Positions 1 through 6,078 of a DNA stretch of 6,078 bases are shown in pieces. The stretch is from Candidatus Equibacterium intestinale (GTDB lineage Bacteria > Bacteroidota > Bacteroidia > Bacteroidales > UBA932). The translations under genes were made by a program, and so were the position numbers. The notes beneath the pieces were generated by a model. It had not been told where the DNA came from and ran no database searches. It was given only the letters and a program-made list of their open reading frames with translations. Every line of letters begins with the position of its first letter. Position 1 is the stretch's first letter. The stretch spans positions 1 to 6,078 of the forward strand of contig JAGHVP010000252.1 of the NCBI GenBank assembly GCA_018064305.1, in the 5' to 3' direction.

Positions 1-298
1 TCACAGTACGGTGCAGGGAAGTGCCGTCGTTGCGGTAATCACCAGCCAGCAGGTAGTCGTACGGCCGCCACTGCATCTCTTCAAAGGCGCGGTTGCAGTC
101 ACGCACAATCATGCAGCGGCGTCCCCATGCAAGGTGCGACGCTATCACAGCAGCGGTCTCCACATCCTTCAGAGACGCCTTCCCTTCGGCATATAGGGCT
201 GCAAAATGCTTCGGGAATATTATCGGATCCTCCTGGAAATACTGAGGATCATTGTATTTTTCTGCAAGTTCCTGCAGAAGAGAAGCGTTCTTGTTCAT
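1..298 (-). CDS. DUF2400 / TIGR02757 family protein, 3' end cut by window edge
   Basis: This reading frame is open from an ATG at 298 to the left edge, giving 99 residues of the N-terminal part. It begins MNKNASLLQELAEKYNDPQ. The pattern matches what I know of the TIGR02757/DUF2400 family: an opening helix followed by 'YN.P..F..DPI.FP..F' (here residues 15-30), then a helix with 'A..IA.HLAWGRR.MI' (about 48-64), 'W.PYDY' (about 77-82) and 'SLHRTV' at the edge. The family is widespread in Bacteroidota and its molecular function is not established. No signal peptide or membrane segment is visible, so it is probably cytoplasmic. The ATG lies 12 bases after the stop of the TldE-like gene, so the two are probably cotranscribed from the promoter near 1660. 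There is no Shine-Dalgarno sequence. The family assignment is by remembered motif similarity, and most of the protein is outside the window. Confidence 0.85.
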   Translation of the reverse strand, partial: MNKNASLLQELAEKYNDPQYFQEDPIIFPKHFAALYAEGKASLKDVETAAVIASHLAWGRRCMIVRDCNRAFEEMQWRPYDYLLAGDYRNDGTSLHRTV

Positions 299-310
299 TT
301 CACAAAACTT

Positions 311-1615
311 TCAGGAGATACTTACATCAGAAAATGCCAGTGAGGGAATCCGTTTTGCGCTCAGCCTGCGCGAATCATCGGCAGCCAGCACCTGTCTCCC
401 CCATATTTCAAGGAAATTGCCGGTGATATTCATTCCGTCCACAGGCCGCACCACTCTGCCGTTTTCAAACAGGAAACCGCTTATTCCATACGAGAAATCT
501 CCGGTAGTGGTGTTATGGTTGCCGCCGAGGAAAGATGTTATCAGCAGGCCGCGGCCCACCTTTGCAATCAGTCCGTCACGGCTTCCCTGCCCTTTGATTT
601 CAATGACAGAGGGGCTTCCACCCGTAGCTGTCATTCCCATCTTCCTGGCAAAGTATGAACTTAGGAAATACTTCCTCACAAAGCCATCCTCTATTACTGG
701 GCCGGGACGCGTTGCAAGTCCGTCCGAATCGAAATAAGCGGCGCCTACAGCCCCTGCAAGGTGCGGATTCTCAAAGATATCTATGCCTGAGGCGAATACT
801 TTCCTGCCCAGGCTGTCAGGGAGGAACGAGTTCTTGTACCAGAGGGCCGAGCCGGCAAGGGAGTTAAGCAGAGGTGTCACAAACTTATAAGCCACGTCTG
901 TATCCAGAACAACATCATACAGTCCGGCATCGACACTTGATGCCCCCATCTTTTCAACGGCATTGCGCAGGGAGGTTGCACCGCATGATGCACAGTCGAG
1001 CGGCCTTCTGCCGGTTGAGAGGTCGTACCAGAACCCTTCAGGCCTGCATCCGTCGCTGTCCTGCACAGAGCATTGGGCACTTATAGTGATCATGCTGGAA
1101 TCCTCCGTCCCATAGAAACCGCGGGTATCAGCCAGATACGAGTGTGTCACACTCCTTCCCGCCTCTGTTTCAGACGACAGAAGGCTACCGCATTTTTCTC
1201 CTGCCACACCTTCACTGCAGGCCAGTGCCATCGCCTTCAGCCTTTCAGCCGTAAAACACTCGGCCTCGGATTCGTACTGTCCAAGATCCGGATCATCTTC
1301 ACCAGCCTTGTAATACAGGCAGGGGTCAGGCATAACGTTGCAGTCATCCTGCTCCATCAGAGCCGTCATTCCGCAGGCATGCGAGACAAACCCGTGCAGC
1401 TGCTCCCTTTCAAACTGATTGGTTGAGAAAACGCCCATCCTTCCTTCTTTGAACAACTTGAGTACCAACACCTTCCCTTCGCTTGTCTCTACCTTGTCCA
1501 CCTTTCCGTCAAGTACGGTCACGGCATCCTCGAAGCCACAGTCTATCCTTGCCCTTGCATCGGTTGCACCGCAGCCCACCGCCATATCCAGTATATCTTG
1601 AAGCAATTCTTTCAT
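311..1615 (-). CDS. pmbA: TldD/PmbA family protein, TldE (PmbA)-type subunit
   Basis: The 434-residue protein has the usual length of TldE/PmbA. In the characterised bacterial system TldD and TldE form a cytoplasmic metallopeptidase heterodimer that trims peptides (microcin B17 maturation, CcdA degradation). TldD carries the HExxxH zinc site and TldE lacks it. No HExxxH is present here. The region where TldD would carry it reads FVTPLLNSLAGSALWYKNSF (about 245-264), without histidines, so this is the non-metal partner. The C-terminal half is diagnostic: GGNHNTTTGDFSYGISGFL (364-382), then FENGRVVRPVDGMNITGN (383-400), and a closing RIPSLAFSDV (422-431). The N-terminal domain has the expected GATDARA start and a strand-rich segment at about 31-65. 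Twelve cysteines are spread through the protein. No tldD lies in the window. The start at 1615 is the first ATG after the promoter region and gives a normal N-terminus. Confidence 0.9.
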   Translation of the reverse strand: MKELLQDILDMAVGCGATDARARIDCGFEDAVTVLDGKVDKVETSEGKVLVLKLFKEGRMGVFSTNQFEREQLHGFVSHACGMTALMEQDDCNVMPDPCLYYKAGEDDPDLGQYESEAECFTAERLKAMALACSEGVAGEKCGSLLSSETEAGRSVTHSYLADTRGFYGTEDSSMITISAQCSVQDSDGCRPEGFWYDLSTGRRPLDCASCGATSLRNAVEKMGASSVDAGLYDVVLDTDVAYKFVTPLLNSLAGSALWYKNSFLPDSLGRKVFASGIDIFENPHLAGAVGAAYFDSDGLATRPGPVIEDGFVRKYFLSSYFARKMGMTATGGSPSVIEIKGQGSRDGLIAKVGRGLLITSFLGGNHNTTTGDFSYGISGFLFENGRVVRPVDGMNITGNFLEIWGRQVLAADDSRRLSAKRIPSLAFSDVSIS

Positions 1616-1637
1616 AGTATCAGCAAACTTAGCAATT

Positions 1638-1664
1638 ATTTTGTATTTTTGCGATTTACAAAAT
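1638..1664. repeat. Inverted repeat in the divergent promoter region (possible operator)
   Basis: ATTTTGTA (1638-1645) and TACAAAAT (1657-1664) are perfect 8-base inverted arms separated by 11 bases and centred on 1651. The dyad overlaps the -7 box candidates of both divergent promoters, which is where a repressor dimer could act. The arms are AT-rich, so chance or promoter-box composition could also explain the symmetry. The arms are seen directly. The operator role is inferred. Confidence 0.35.
1644..1651 (+). promoter_or_regulatory. Candidate -7 box (TAnnTTTG) for the FKBP operon
   Basis: TATTTTTG at 1644-1651 matches the Bacteroidota -7 consensus TAnnTTTG exactly. It lies 41 bases before the FKBP start codon, so a transcript starting at about 1657 would have a leader of roughly 36 bases. 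No good -33 TTTG box is visible about 19-21 bases upstream, where the sequence reads around CAGCAAACTT. This makes it weaker than the minus-strand promoter, and an activator may be needed. Confidence 0.45.
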
Positions 1665-1687
1665 TACGAATAATAATTTCACTTCAA
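1659..1687 (-). promoter_or_regulatory. Candidate Bacteroidota-type promoter for the pmbA-like gene
   Basis: Read on the minus strand, TTG (1687-1685) is followed after 18 bases by TAATTTTG (1666-1659). This fits the known Bacteroidota promoter pattern of a -33 TTG/TTTG box and a -7 TAnnTTTG box. Transcription would begin a few bases further left, at about 1653, giving a leader of roughly 38 bases before the ATG at 1615. Both boxes are visible in the sequence. Promoter activity is inferred. Confidence 0.55.
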
Positions 1688-1692
1688 CTTAT

Positions 1693-2256
1693 ATGGAAAT
1701 CAACGACAACAAAGTAGTCCACCTTGTATATCAGCTCGAGGTCGACGGACAGATTGCAGACAGCTGCACCGCAGAAAAACCCCTTGAATTCATCTTCGGT
1801 CTCGGATATCTCCTTCCCAAGTTCGAGGAGAACATCGCAGGCAAGACAGTCGGCGACAAGTTCGACTTCCGCCTCACAGCAGCTGAAGGTTACGGTGAAA
1901 TCGACCCCAACGCCATCATAGACCTTCCCAAGAACATCTTCGAGATCGACGGCAAGCTTGCAGAGGACATCCTCTTCGAAGGCAACGTCATCCCCATGAT
2001 GAACAGCATGGGCGGCGTGATGCCCGGCAAGGTTGTGAAAGTCAACCCCGACACAGTCACAATGGACTTCAACCCCCAGATGGCAGGTAAAGACCTCCAT
2101 TTCACAGGCGAAATCCTGCTGGTACGCGAAGCCACAGACAAAGAGCTTACAGAAGGCCTCCACGGCGAGCGCAAGGGCTGCGGTGGTAACTGCTCTTCAT
2201 GCGGTGGAAACTGCGGTGAGGAAGGTTGCGACAAAGAGAGCTGCGACTGCAAATAA
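1693..2256 (+). CDS. slyD: SlyD-like FKBP-type peptidyl-prolyl cis-trans isomerase with Cys-rich metal-binding tail
   Basis: The 187-residue protein has the SlyD layout: a split FKBP domain (about 1-70 and 132-148), an inserted IF chaperone domain (about 75-130) and a metal-binding tail (about 157-187). Family signatures include VYQLEVDGQIADS (12-24), FIFGLGYLLPKFEENIAGK (33-51), EGYGEIDPNAI (65-75), the AGKDLHF segment (131-137) and LLVREATDKEL (142-152). SlyD proteins isomerise prolyl bonds, hold unfolded chains through the IF domain and bind metal through the tail, in the cytoplasm. No signal peptide is present. The tail has seven cysteines (163, 167, 170, 174, 179, 184, 186) but only one nearby histidine (157), unlike the His-rich tail of E. 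coli SlyD. The IF domain has a Met-rich stretch at 102-110. Codons are strongly biased to C-ending forms, suggesting high expression. It is the first gene of the plus-strand group. The start is the only sensible ATG, and there is no Shine-Dalgarno sequence. Confidence 0.93.
   Translation: MEINDNKVVHLVYQLEVDGQIADSCTAEKPLEFIFGLGYLLPKFEENIAGKTVGDKFDFRLTAAEGYGEIDPNAIIDLPKNIFEIDGKLAEDILFEGNVIPMMNSMGGVMPGKVVKVNPDTVTMDFNPQMAGKDLHFTGEILLVREATDKELTEGLHGERKGCGGNCSSCGGNCGEEGCDKESCDCK
2179..2214 (+). repeat. Short direct repeat encoding CGGNC twice in the FKBP tail
   Basis: TGCGGTGGTAACTGC (2179-2193) and TGCGGTGGAAACTGC (2200-2214) differ by one silent base and are offset by 21 bases. Each encodes CGGNC, so the metal-binding tail carries two copies of the same five-residue unit (163-167 and 170-174). 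This is a likely in-frame duplication within the coding sequence. Confidence 0.75.
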
Positions 2257-2278
2257 TATCACCCTTTAACTGCAGACC

Positions 2279-3478
2279 ATGCCATCCATCTCAGTCAGAG
2301 GCGACCAGATGCCTTCATCTCCGATCAGGAAACTCGCTCCTCTTGCAGATGCTGCAAAGGCGCGCGGCACCCATGTGTACCACCTGAACATCGGACAGCC
2401 GGACCTGCCCACACCCGAGGTGGCGCTGGATGCCATCCGGAAAATAGACCGCAAGATTCTGGAATACAGCCCCAGCCAGGGCTACCGCAGCTACCGCGAG
2501 AAACTGGTGGGCTATTATAAATCGTTCAATATCAACGTCACTGCCGATGACATCATCATCACCACCGGCGGAAGCGAGGCTGTGCTGTTTGCATTCCTCT
2601 CATGCCTGAATCCCGGTGACGAAATCATCGTGCCAGAGCCGGCCTATGCCAACTACATGGCATTCGCCATCTCTGCAGGTGCAGTCATCCGCACTGTCAC
2701 CACAACCATTGAAGAAGGTTTCTGCCTTCCAAAGGTAGACAAGTTCGAGGAGCTGATCAACGAACGCACCAAAGCCATCCTGATCTGCAATCCCAACAAC
2801 CCTACTGGATACCTCTACACCCGCAAGGAGATGAACCAGATCCGCGACCTTGTGAAGAAATACGACCTGTATCTCTTCAGCGACGAGGTGTACCGCGAAT
2901 TCGTGTATGCAGGCACCCCCTACATCAGTGCGTTCCACCTGGAGGGCATAGAGCAGAATGTGGTGCTTATCGATTCTGTATCAAAGAGATACTCTGAATG
3001 CGGAATCCGCGTGGGTGCGCTCATCACAAAGAACGAGAAGCTGCGCAAGACAGTGATGAAGTTCTGCCAGGCAAGGCTCAGCCCGCCCCTCGTAGGGCAG
3101 ATTGCGGCAGAAGCGTCGCTTGACGCACCGGTGGAATATTCACGCGACGTATATGAAGAGTACCTTGAAAGGCGAAAATGTCTGATAGACGGCCTTAACA
3201 AGATACCCGGGGTTTACTCCCCCATCCCTATGGGTGCTTTCTACACAGTTGCAAAGCTTCCTGTAGATGACAGTGACAAGTTCTGCGCATGGTGCCTGGA
3301 GCACTTCTCTTACGAAGGAGCCACTGTGATGATGGCCCCAGCAAGCGGATTCTACACCAGCGAGAACATCGGACGCAACGAGGTGCGTGTGGCGTATGTA
3401 CTTAAGATCGAAGATTTGAAAAAGGCTCTTGTAGTCCTGGAGAAGGCTCTTGAAGCATATCCGGGAAGAACAATATAG
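2279..3478 (+). CDS. Pyridoxal phosphate-dependent aminotransferase, class I/II (COG0436)
   Basis: The 399-residue protein is a complete fold-type I aminotransferase, which would transfer an amino group between an amino acid and a 2-oxo acid in the cytoplasm. Visible family motifs are HLNIGQPDLPTPE (35-47), YSPSQGYRSYRE (63-74), the TTGGSEAVLFAF cofactor-phosphate region (95-106), PAYANY with the ring-stacking aromatic (121-126), NPNNPTG (171-177, with N174 as the cofactor Asn), SDEVYREF (201-208), DSVSKRYSECGIRVG (232-246) with K236 as the predicted Schiff-base lysine, and NEVRVAYVL (367-375) with R370 as the predicted substrate-carboxylate arginine. All key residues are present. The substrate cannot be named: close relatives are often labelled aspartate aminotransferase, but COG0436 contains many specificities. 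The first ATG gives the N-terminus usual for the family (MP.IS.RG..MP.SPIRKL). It begins 22 bases after the FKBP stop, with no terminator or Shine-Dalgarno sequence between them. Confidence 0.92.
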   Translation: MPSISVRGDQMPSSPIRKLAPLADAAKARGTHVYHLNIGQPDLPTPEVALDAIRKIDRKILEYSPSQGYRSYREKLVGYYKSFNINVTADDIIITTGGSEAVLFAFLSCLNPGDEIIVPEPAYANYMAFAISAGAVIRTVTTTIEEGFCLPKVDKFEELINERTKAILICNPNNPTGYLYTRKEMNQIRDLVKKYDLYLFSDEVYREFVYAGTPYISAFHLEGIEQNVVLIDSVSKRYSECGIRVGALITKNEKLRKTVMKFCQARLSPPLVGQIAAEASLDAPVEYSRDVYEEYLERRKCLIDGLNKIPGVYSPIPMGAFYTVAKLPVDDSDKFCAWCLEHFSYEGATVMMAPASGFYTSENIGRNEVRVAYVLKIEDLKKALVVLEKALEAYPGRTI

Positions 3479-3491
3479 TCATATTAAGAAA

Positions 3492-4529
3492 ATGCTTGAC
3501 GGCAAGACAATAATCCTTGGAATCGAATCATCCTGCGACGATACATCGGCGGCAGTGCTTTCAGACGGCTGGCTGCTCTCGAACGTGATGGCTTCGCAGG
3601 AAGTCCACCGCAAATACGGCGGAGTAATTCCCGAACTGGCATCCCGCGCCCACCAGCAGAACATCCTGCCGGTGGTGTCACAGGCCATAGATCAGGCGGG
3701 CATAACACTTGACGATGTGGATGCAATTGCATTCACCCGCGGCCCGGGGCTTCTCGGTTCGCTGCTGGTGGGCACATCGTTCGCAAAAGGGCTGTCACTT
3801 TCCATCAACAAGCCGCTTGTGGAGGTAAACCACCTCCAGGGTCACATACTCTCACATTTCATCAAGGTTGAAGGACGCGACAACCGCGCCCCTCAATTCC
3901 CTTTCCTCGCCCTTCTGGTATCAGGCGGGCACACCCAGATCGTAAGAGTTGATGACTATCTCAAGTTCGAGATTCTCGGAAGCACGATAGACGATGCCGT
4001 AGGAGAAGCCTTCGACAAATGCGCCAAGATGCTCGACCTCGGATATCCCGGCGGTCCCGTGATAGACCGTCTTGCAAAAGAGGGTGACAGCAGCCGATTC
4101 AGATTCGCAAAGCCCAACATCCCGGGGCTCGACTACAGTTTCAGCGGCATCAAGACCTCGCTGCTCTATTTCCTGAGAGATTCGCTCAAGGAAGACCCGG
4201 AATTCATTGAAAAGAACAAGGCAGACCTCTGCGCAAGTTTCCAGAAAGACCTCATCGACATACTGATGAAGAAGCTGGTACGCGCCACAAAGGAAACCGG
4301 CATCAGAGAGATTGTGGCAGGCGGCGGTGTAAGCGCCAATTCTGGCCTTCGCAACGCCATCACGGCCGAAGGCCAGAAACGCGGATGGCAGACATATCTG
4401 CCCGAGTTGCGCTTCACCACAGACAATGCAGCCATGATTGCTATTGTGGGCTGGTACAAATTCCAGCAGGGTCTCACCTGCCCGCTGGATGCGGCACCTA
4501 TCTCACGCGCTGCGGAATACACCCTGTAA
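3492..4529 (+). CDS. tsaD: tRNA N6-adenosine threonylcarbamoyltransferase TsaD
   Basis: The 345-residue protein is TsaD (formerly Gcp/YgjD), which with TsaB and TsaE moves the threonylcarbamoyl group from TC-AMP to A37 of ANN-reading tRNAs to make t6A. It has the ASKHA-fold motifs in order: ILGIESSCDDTSAAV (8-22), GGVIPELASRAHQQN (43-57), FTRGPGLLGSLLVG (81-94), metal-binding HLQGH (H114 and H118), LVSGGHTQ (142-149), STIDDAVGEAFDKCAKMLDL (164-183), GYPGGPVID (184-192), YSFSGIKT (215-222), AGGGVSANSGLR (276-287) and TDNAAMIA (310-317), with D311 as the third metal ligand. Length is normal. An in-frame ATG at 3450 would add 14 residues and overlap the aminotransferase gene. I prefer 3492 because family members begin only a few residues before ILGIESS, and it leaves a 13-base gap with a weak AAGAA at 3486-3490. 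The other t6A genes are not in the window. Confidence 0.97.
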   Translation: MLDGKTIILGIESSCDDTSAAVLSDGWLLSNVMASQEVHRKYGGVIPELASRAHQQNILPVVSQAIDQAGITLDDVDAIAFTRGPGLLGSLLVGTSFAKGLSLSINKPLVEVNHLQGHILSHFIKVEGRDNRAPQFPFLALLVSGGHTQIVRVDDYLKFEILGSTIDDAVGEAFDKCAKMLDLGYPGGPVIDRLAKEGDSSRFRFAKPNIPGLDYSFSGIKTSLLYFLRDSLKEDPEFIEKNKADLCASFQKDLIDILMKKLVRATKETGIREIVAGGGVSANSGLRNAITAEGQKRGWQTYLPELRFTTDNAAMIAIVGWYKFQQGLTCPLDAAPISRAAEYTL

Positions 4530-4538
4530 CATCAATAT

Positions 4539-6078
4539 ATGAAGATATTCGAGGCGGCATACCCACTACTGCACACGCCAACCGCAGACGAGCTCAGGGC
4601 TGCGTCGGCAAAAGCGTGCGGAGTACACCCCTCGAAAATCATAAAGACCGATATCCTGCGCCGTTCCCTGGACGCCAGAGGACAGCTTCTCTACCGGTAT
4701 CAGATCCAGGCCTTTGTAGAGGGAGATGCCCCGGCAAAGGAATATATCTTTGATTATAAGAATGTATCGGCTGCGCGCCCTGTGATAATCATAGGAGGCG
4801 GCCCGGCCGGCATGTTCGCAGCCCTCAAACTGCTGGAGCACGGGCTGAAACCTGTGATCCTGGAGCGCGGACGCGACGTCCACAGCCGTAAGAAAGACAT
4901 TGCGGCAATCACCCGGAAGGCTCTTGTAAATCCCGACTCGAACTACTGCTACGGCGAAGGCGGTGCCGGCACATTCTCAGACGGCAAGCTTTACACCCGC
5001 TCCAGCAAGCGCGGCGACGTGCGCGAGGTGCTGCACCAGTTTGTGAATTTCGGAGCCCAGGAAGCCGTCCTTACCGATGCTCACCCCCATATCGGCAGCG
5101 ATGTGCTTATGCACGTGGTTGAGAACATACGCAACTGTATCACCGGCCACGGCGGGGAGTATCATTTCGGATGCCGTGTTACAGACATCAAACCTGCCGG
5201 AGGAAAAGAGCGCTGGGAAGTGGTGTGCGACGGCGGACTTGTATTCAAGGCACACGACGTAATTCTTGCAACAGGGCACTCGGCACGCGACATATACAAA
5301 CTTTTCGACACAAAGGGATGGGCGCTCGAAGCCAAGGACTTCGCCATGGGAGTAAGGGTGGAGCACCCCCAGAGCCTCATAAACCATATCCAATACCACG
5401 GAAAGTGGCAGAACGGCATGCCGGCTGCGGAATACAGCCTTGTGCAGCAGGTCGATGGACGCGGTGTCTTTTCGTTCTGCATGTGTCCGGGAGGCATCCT
5501 GGTACCTTCGACCACTGAATCCAACGCCGTGGTGCTCAACGGGATGTCGAATTCCGGGCGAAACAGCGCATGGGCCAACTCGGGAATCGTTGCACAGGTA
5601 GGTGCCACTGATGTCCCAGGCTATGAAAAGTACGGTGTGTTCGCCCTGTCGGAGTTCCAGCGCGAGGTGGAGGAGAAAGTGTTTGCCTTCAGCAACTCTT
5701 TCAAGGCGCCTGCCCAGCGCATGGTGGATTTCTGTTCGAAACGCTGTTCTGCATCGCTCCAGAAGACATCCTACCCTATCGGTGCTGCAAATGCCGACCT
5801 GCACGAAGTGCTGCCCGGATTCATTGCCGACAGCCTTGCCACGGCATTCATGCTTTTCGACCGCAAGATGCATGGCTTCTACACAAACGACGCCCTGCTG
5901 CTTGCAGTTGAGTCACGCACCTCATCTGCCATACGCATTCCGCGCGACAGCGAGACTCTCTGCCATGCCGCCCTTCCGGGCCTCTATCCATGCGGAGAGG
6001 GCGCCGGCTATGCAGGTGGCATAGTATCCAGCGCCCTCGACGGAATTGCTGTAGCTCTGGCCGTTGCAGGCCGGAACT
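4539..6078 (+). CDS. FAD-dependent oxidoreductase of the COG2509 type, 3' end cut by window edge
   Basis: The frame is open for 513 codons from ATG 4539 to the right edge without a stop. A small N-terminal domain (about 1-75) contains the family-type IIKTDILRRSLDAR segment (34-47). The Rossmann FAD-binding motif IIIGGGPAGMFAAL follows (83-96), ending in VILERG (106-111). Other conserved stretches are YGEGGAGTFSDGKLYTR (138-154), LATGHSARD (243-251), FAMGVRVEHPQ (268-278), MCPGGILVPS (315-324) and the closing CGEGAGYAGGIVSSALDG (485-502), typical of the second FAD-contact region. Family members are usually only slightly longer, so few residues seem to be missing. The family is annotated as uncharacterised FAD-dependent dehydrogenases, and the substrate is unknown. 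No signal peptide or membrane segment is visible. It starts 9 bases after the tsaD stop, with no terminator or Shine-Dalgarno sequence, so cotranscription is likely. Confidence 0.9.
   Translation, partial: MKIFEAAYPLLHTPTADELRAASAKACGVHPSKIIKTDILRRSLDARGQLLYRYQIQAFVEGDAPAKEYIFDYKNVSAARPVIIIGGGPAGMFAALKLLEHGLKPVILERGRDVHSRKKDIAAITRKALVNPDSNYCYGEGGAGTFSDGKLYTRSSKRGDVREVLHQFVNFGAQEAVLTDAHPHIGSDVLMHVVENIRNCITGHGGEYHFGCRVTDIKPAGGKERWEVVCDGGLVFKAHDVILATGHSARDIYKLFDTKGWALEAKDFAMGVRVEHPQSLINHIQYHGKWQNGMPAAEYSLVQQVDGRGVFSFCMCPGGILVPSTTESNAVVLNGMSNSGRNSAWANSGIVAQVGATDVPGYEKYGVFALSEFQREVEEKVFAFSNSFKAPAQRMVDFCSKRCSASLQKTSYPIGAANADLHEVLPGFIADSLATAFMLFDRKMHGFYTNDALLLAVESRTSSAIRIPRDSETLCHAALPGLYPCGEGAGYAGGIVSSALDGIAVALAVAGRN

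Noticed and set aside
252..737. 161-codon plus-strand open frame opposite the pmbA-like gene
   Set aside because: It runs antisense to a well-conserved TldE C-terminal region, and its own translation is low-complexity Ser/Pro-rich sequence with no domain.
1684..2163. 159-codon minus-strand open frame opposite the FKBP gene, with several cysteines
   Set aside because: It is a mirror of the strongly biased FKBP codons (GAC, TTC and GTC read backwards) and has no family motif.
2257..2278. Possible terminator between the FKBP and aminotransferase genes
   Set aside because: The 22 bases contain no hairpin followed by a T run.
3450..3491. Upstream ATG that would extend TsaD by 14 residues and overlap the aminotransferase gene
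   Set aside because: The extra residues (MKHIREEQYSHIKK) have no counterpart in the family, and the ATG at 3492 gives the usual short N-terminus before ILGIESS.
4977..5873. 298-codon open frame on the minus strand, opposite the FAD oxidoreductase gene
   Set aside because: The plus-strand frame has clear FAD-binding motifs throughout. The antisense translation shows no recognisable domain and is explained by the GC-rich, C-ending codon use of the real gene.
1..6078. Mobile element, CRISPR array, toxin-antitoxin pair, phage or defence genes, tRNA or rRNA
   Set aside because: Nearly all of the window is covered by six conserved housekeeping-type genes. No transposase, integrase, repeat array or RNA gene pattern was seen on either strand.

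Overview
The window looks like ordinary chromosomal housekeeping DNA from a member of the Bacteroidota, most likely Bacteroidales. Three things support this. The protein families have characteristic Bacteroidota versions (DUF2400/TIGR02757, a PmbA-type TldE, a SlyD-like FKBP and a COG2509 FAD protein). None of the six genes has a convincing Shine-Dalgarno sequence. The one substantial intergenic region carries TAnnTTTG promoter elements of the Bacteroidota sigma factor type. Coding DNA is moderately GC-rich with many C-ending codons, so the source may be a higher-GC lineage rather than a classical AT-rich Bacteroides. The species cannot be told from this sequence.

Layout: two gene groups diverge from a 77-base AT-rich region (1616-1692). 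To the left, on the minus strand, lie a TldE/PmbA-family protein (311-1615) and, 12 bases after it, a DUF2400/TIGR02757 protein cut by the left edge (1-298). To the right, on the plus strand, four closely packed genes probably form one operon: a SlyD-like FKBP prolyl isomerase with a cysteine-rich tail (1693-2256), a class I/II PLP aminotransferase (2279-3478), the tRNA t6A synthesis protein TsaD (3492-4529) and a COG2509-type FAD-dependent oxidoreductase cut by the right edge (4539 to 6078). The gaps between the plus-strand genes are 22, 13 and 9 bases, with no terminator visible in them.

The genes do not form an obvious single pathway. Protein folding and metal handling (FKBP), amino-acid metabolism (aminotransferase), translation fidelity (TsaD) and peptide processing (TldE) are general cell-maintenance functions. 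The two least understood proteins are the DUF2400 protein and the FAD oxidoreductase. I found no RNA gene, mobile element, CRISPR array, phage gene or defence system. The points most worth a second look are the compact divergent promoter region, where two face-to-face promoter candidates overlap a perfect 8-base inverted repeat, the thiol-dominated FKBP tail, and the uncharacterised oxidoreductase next to tsaD. I see no strong evidence for a new biological system here.
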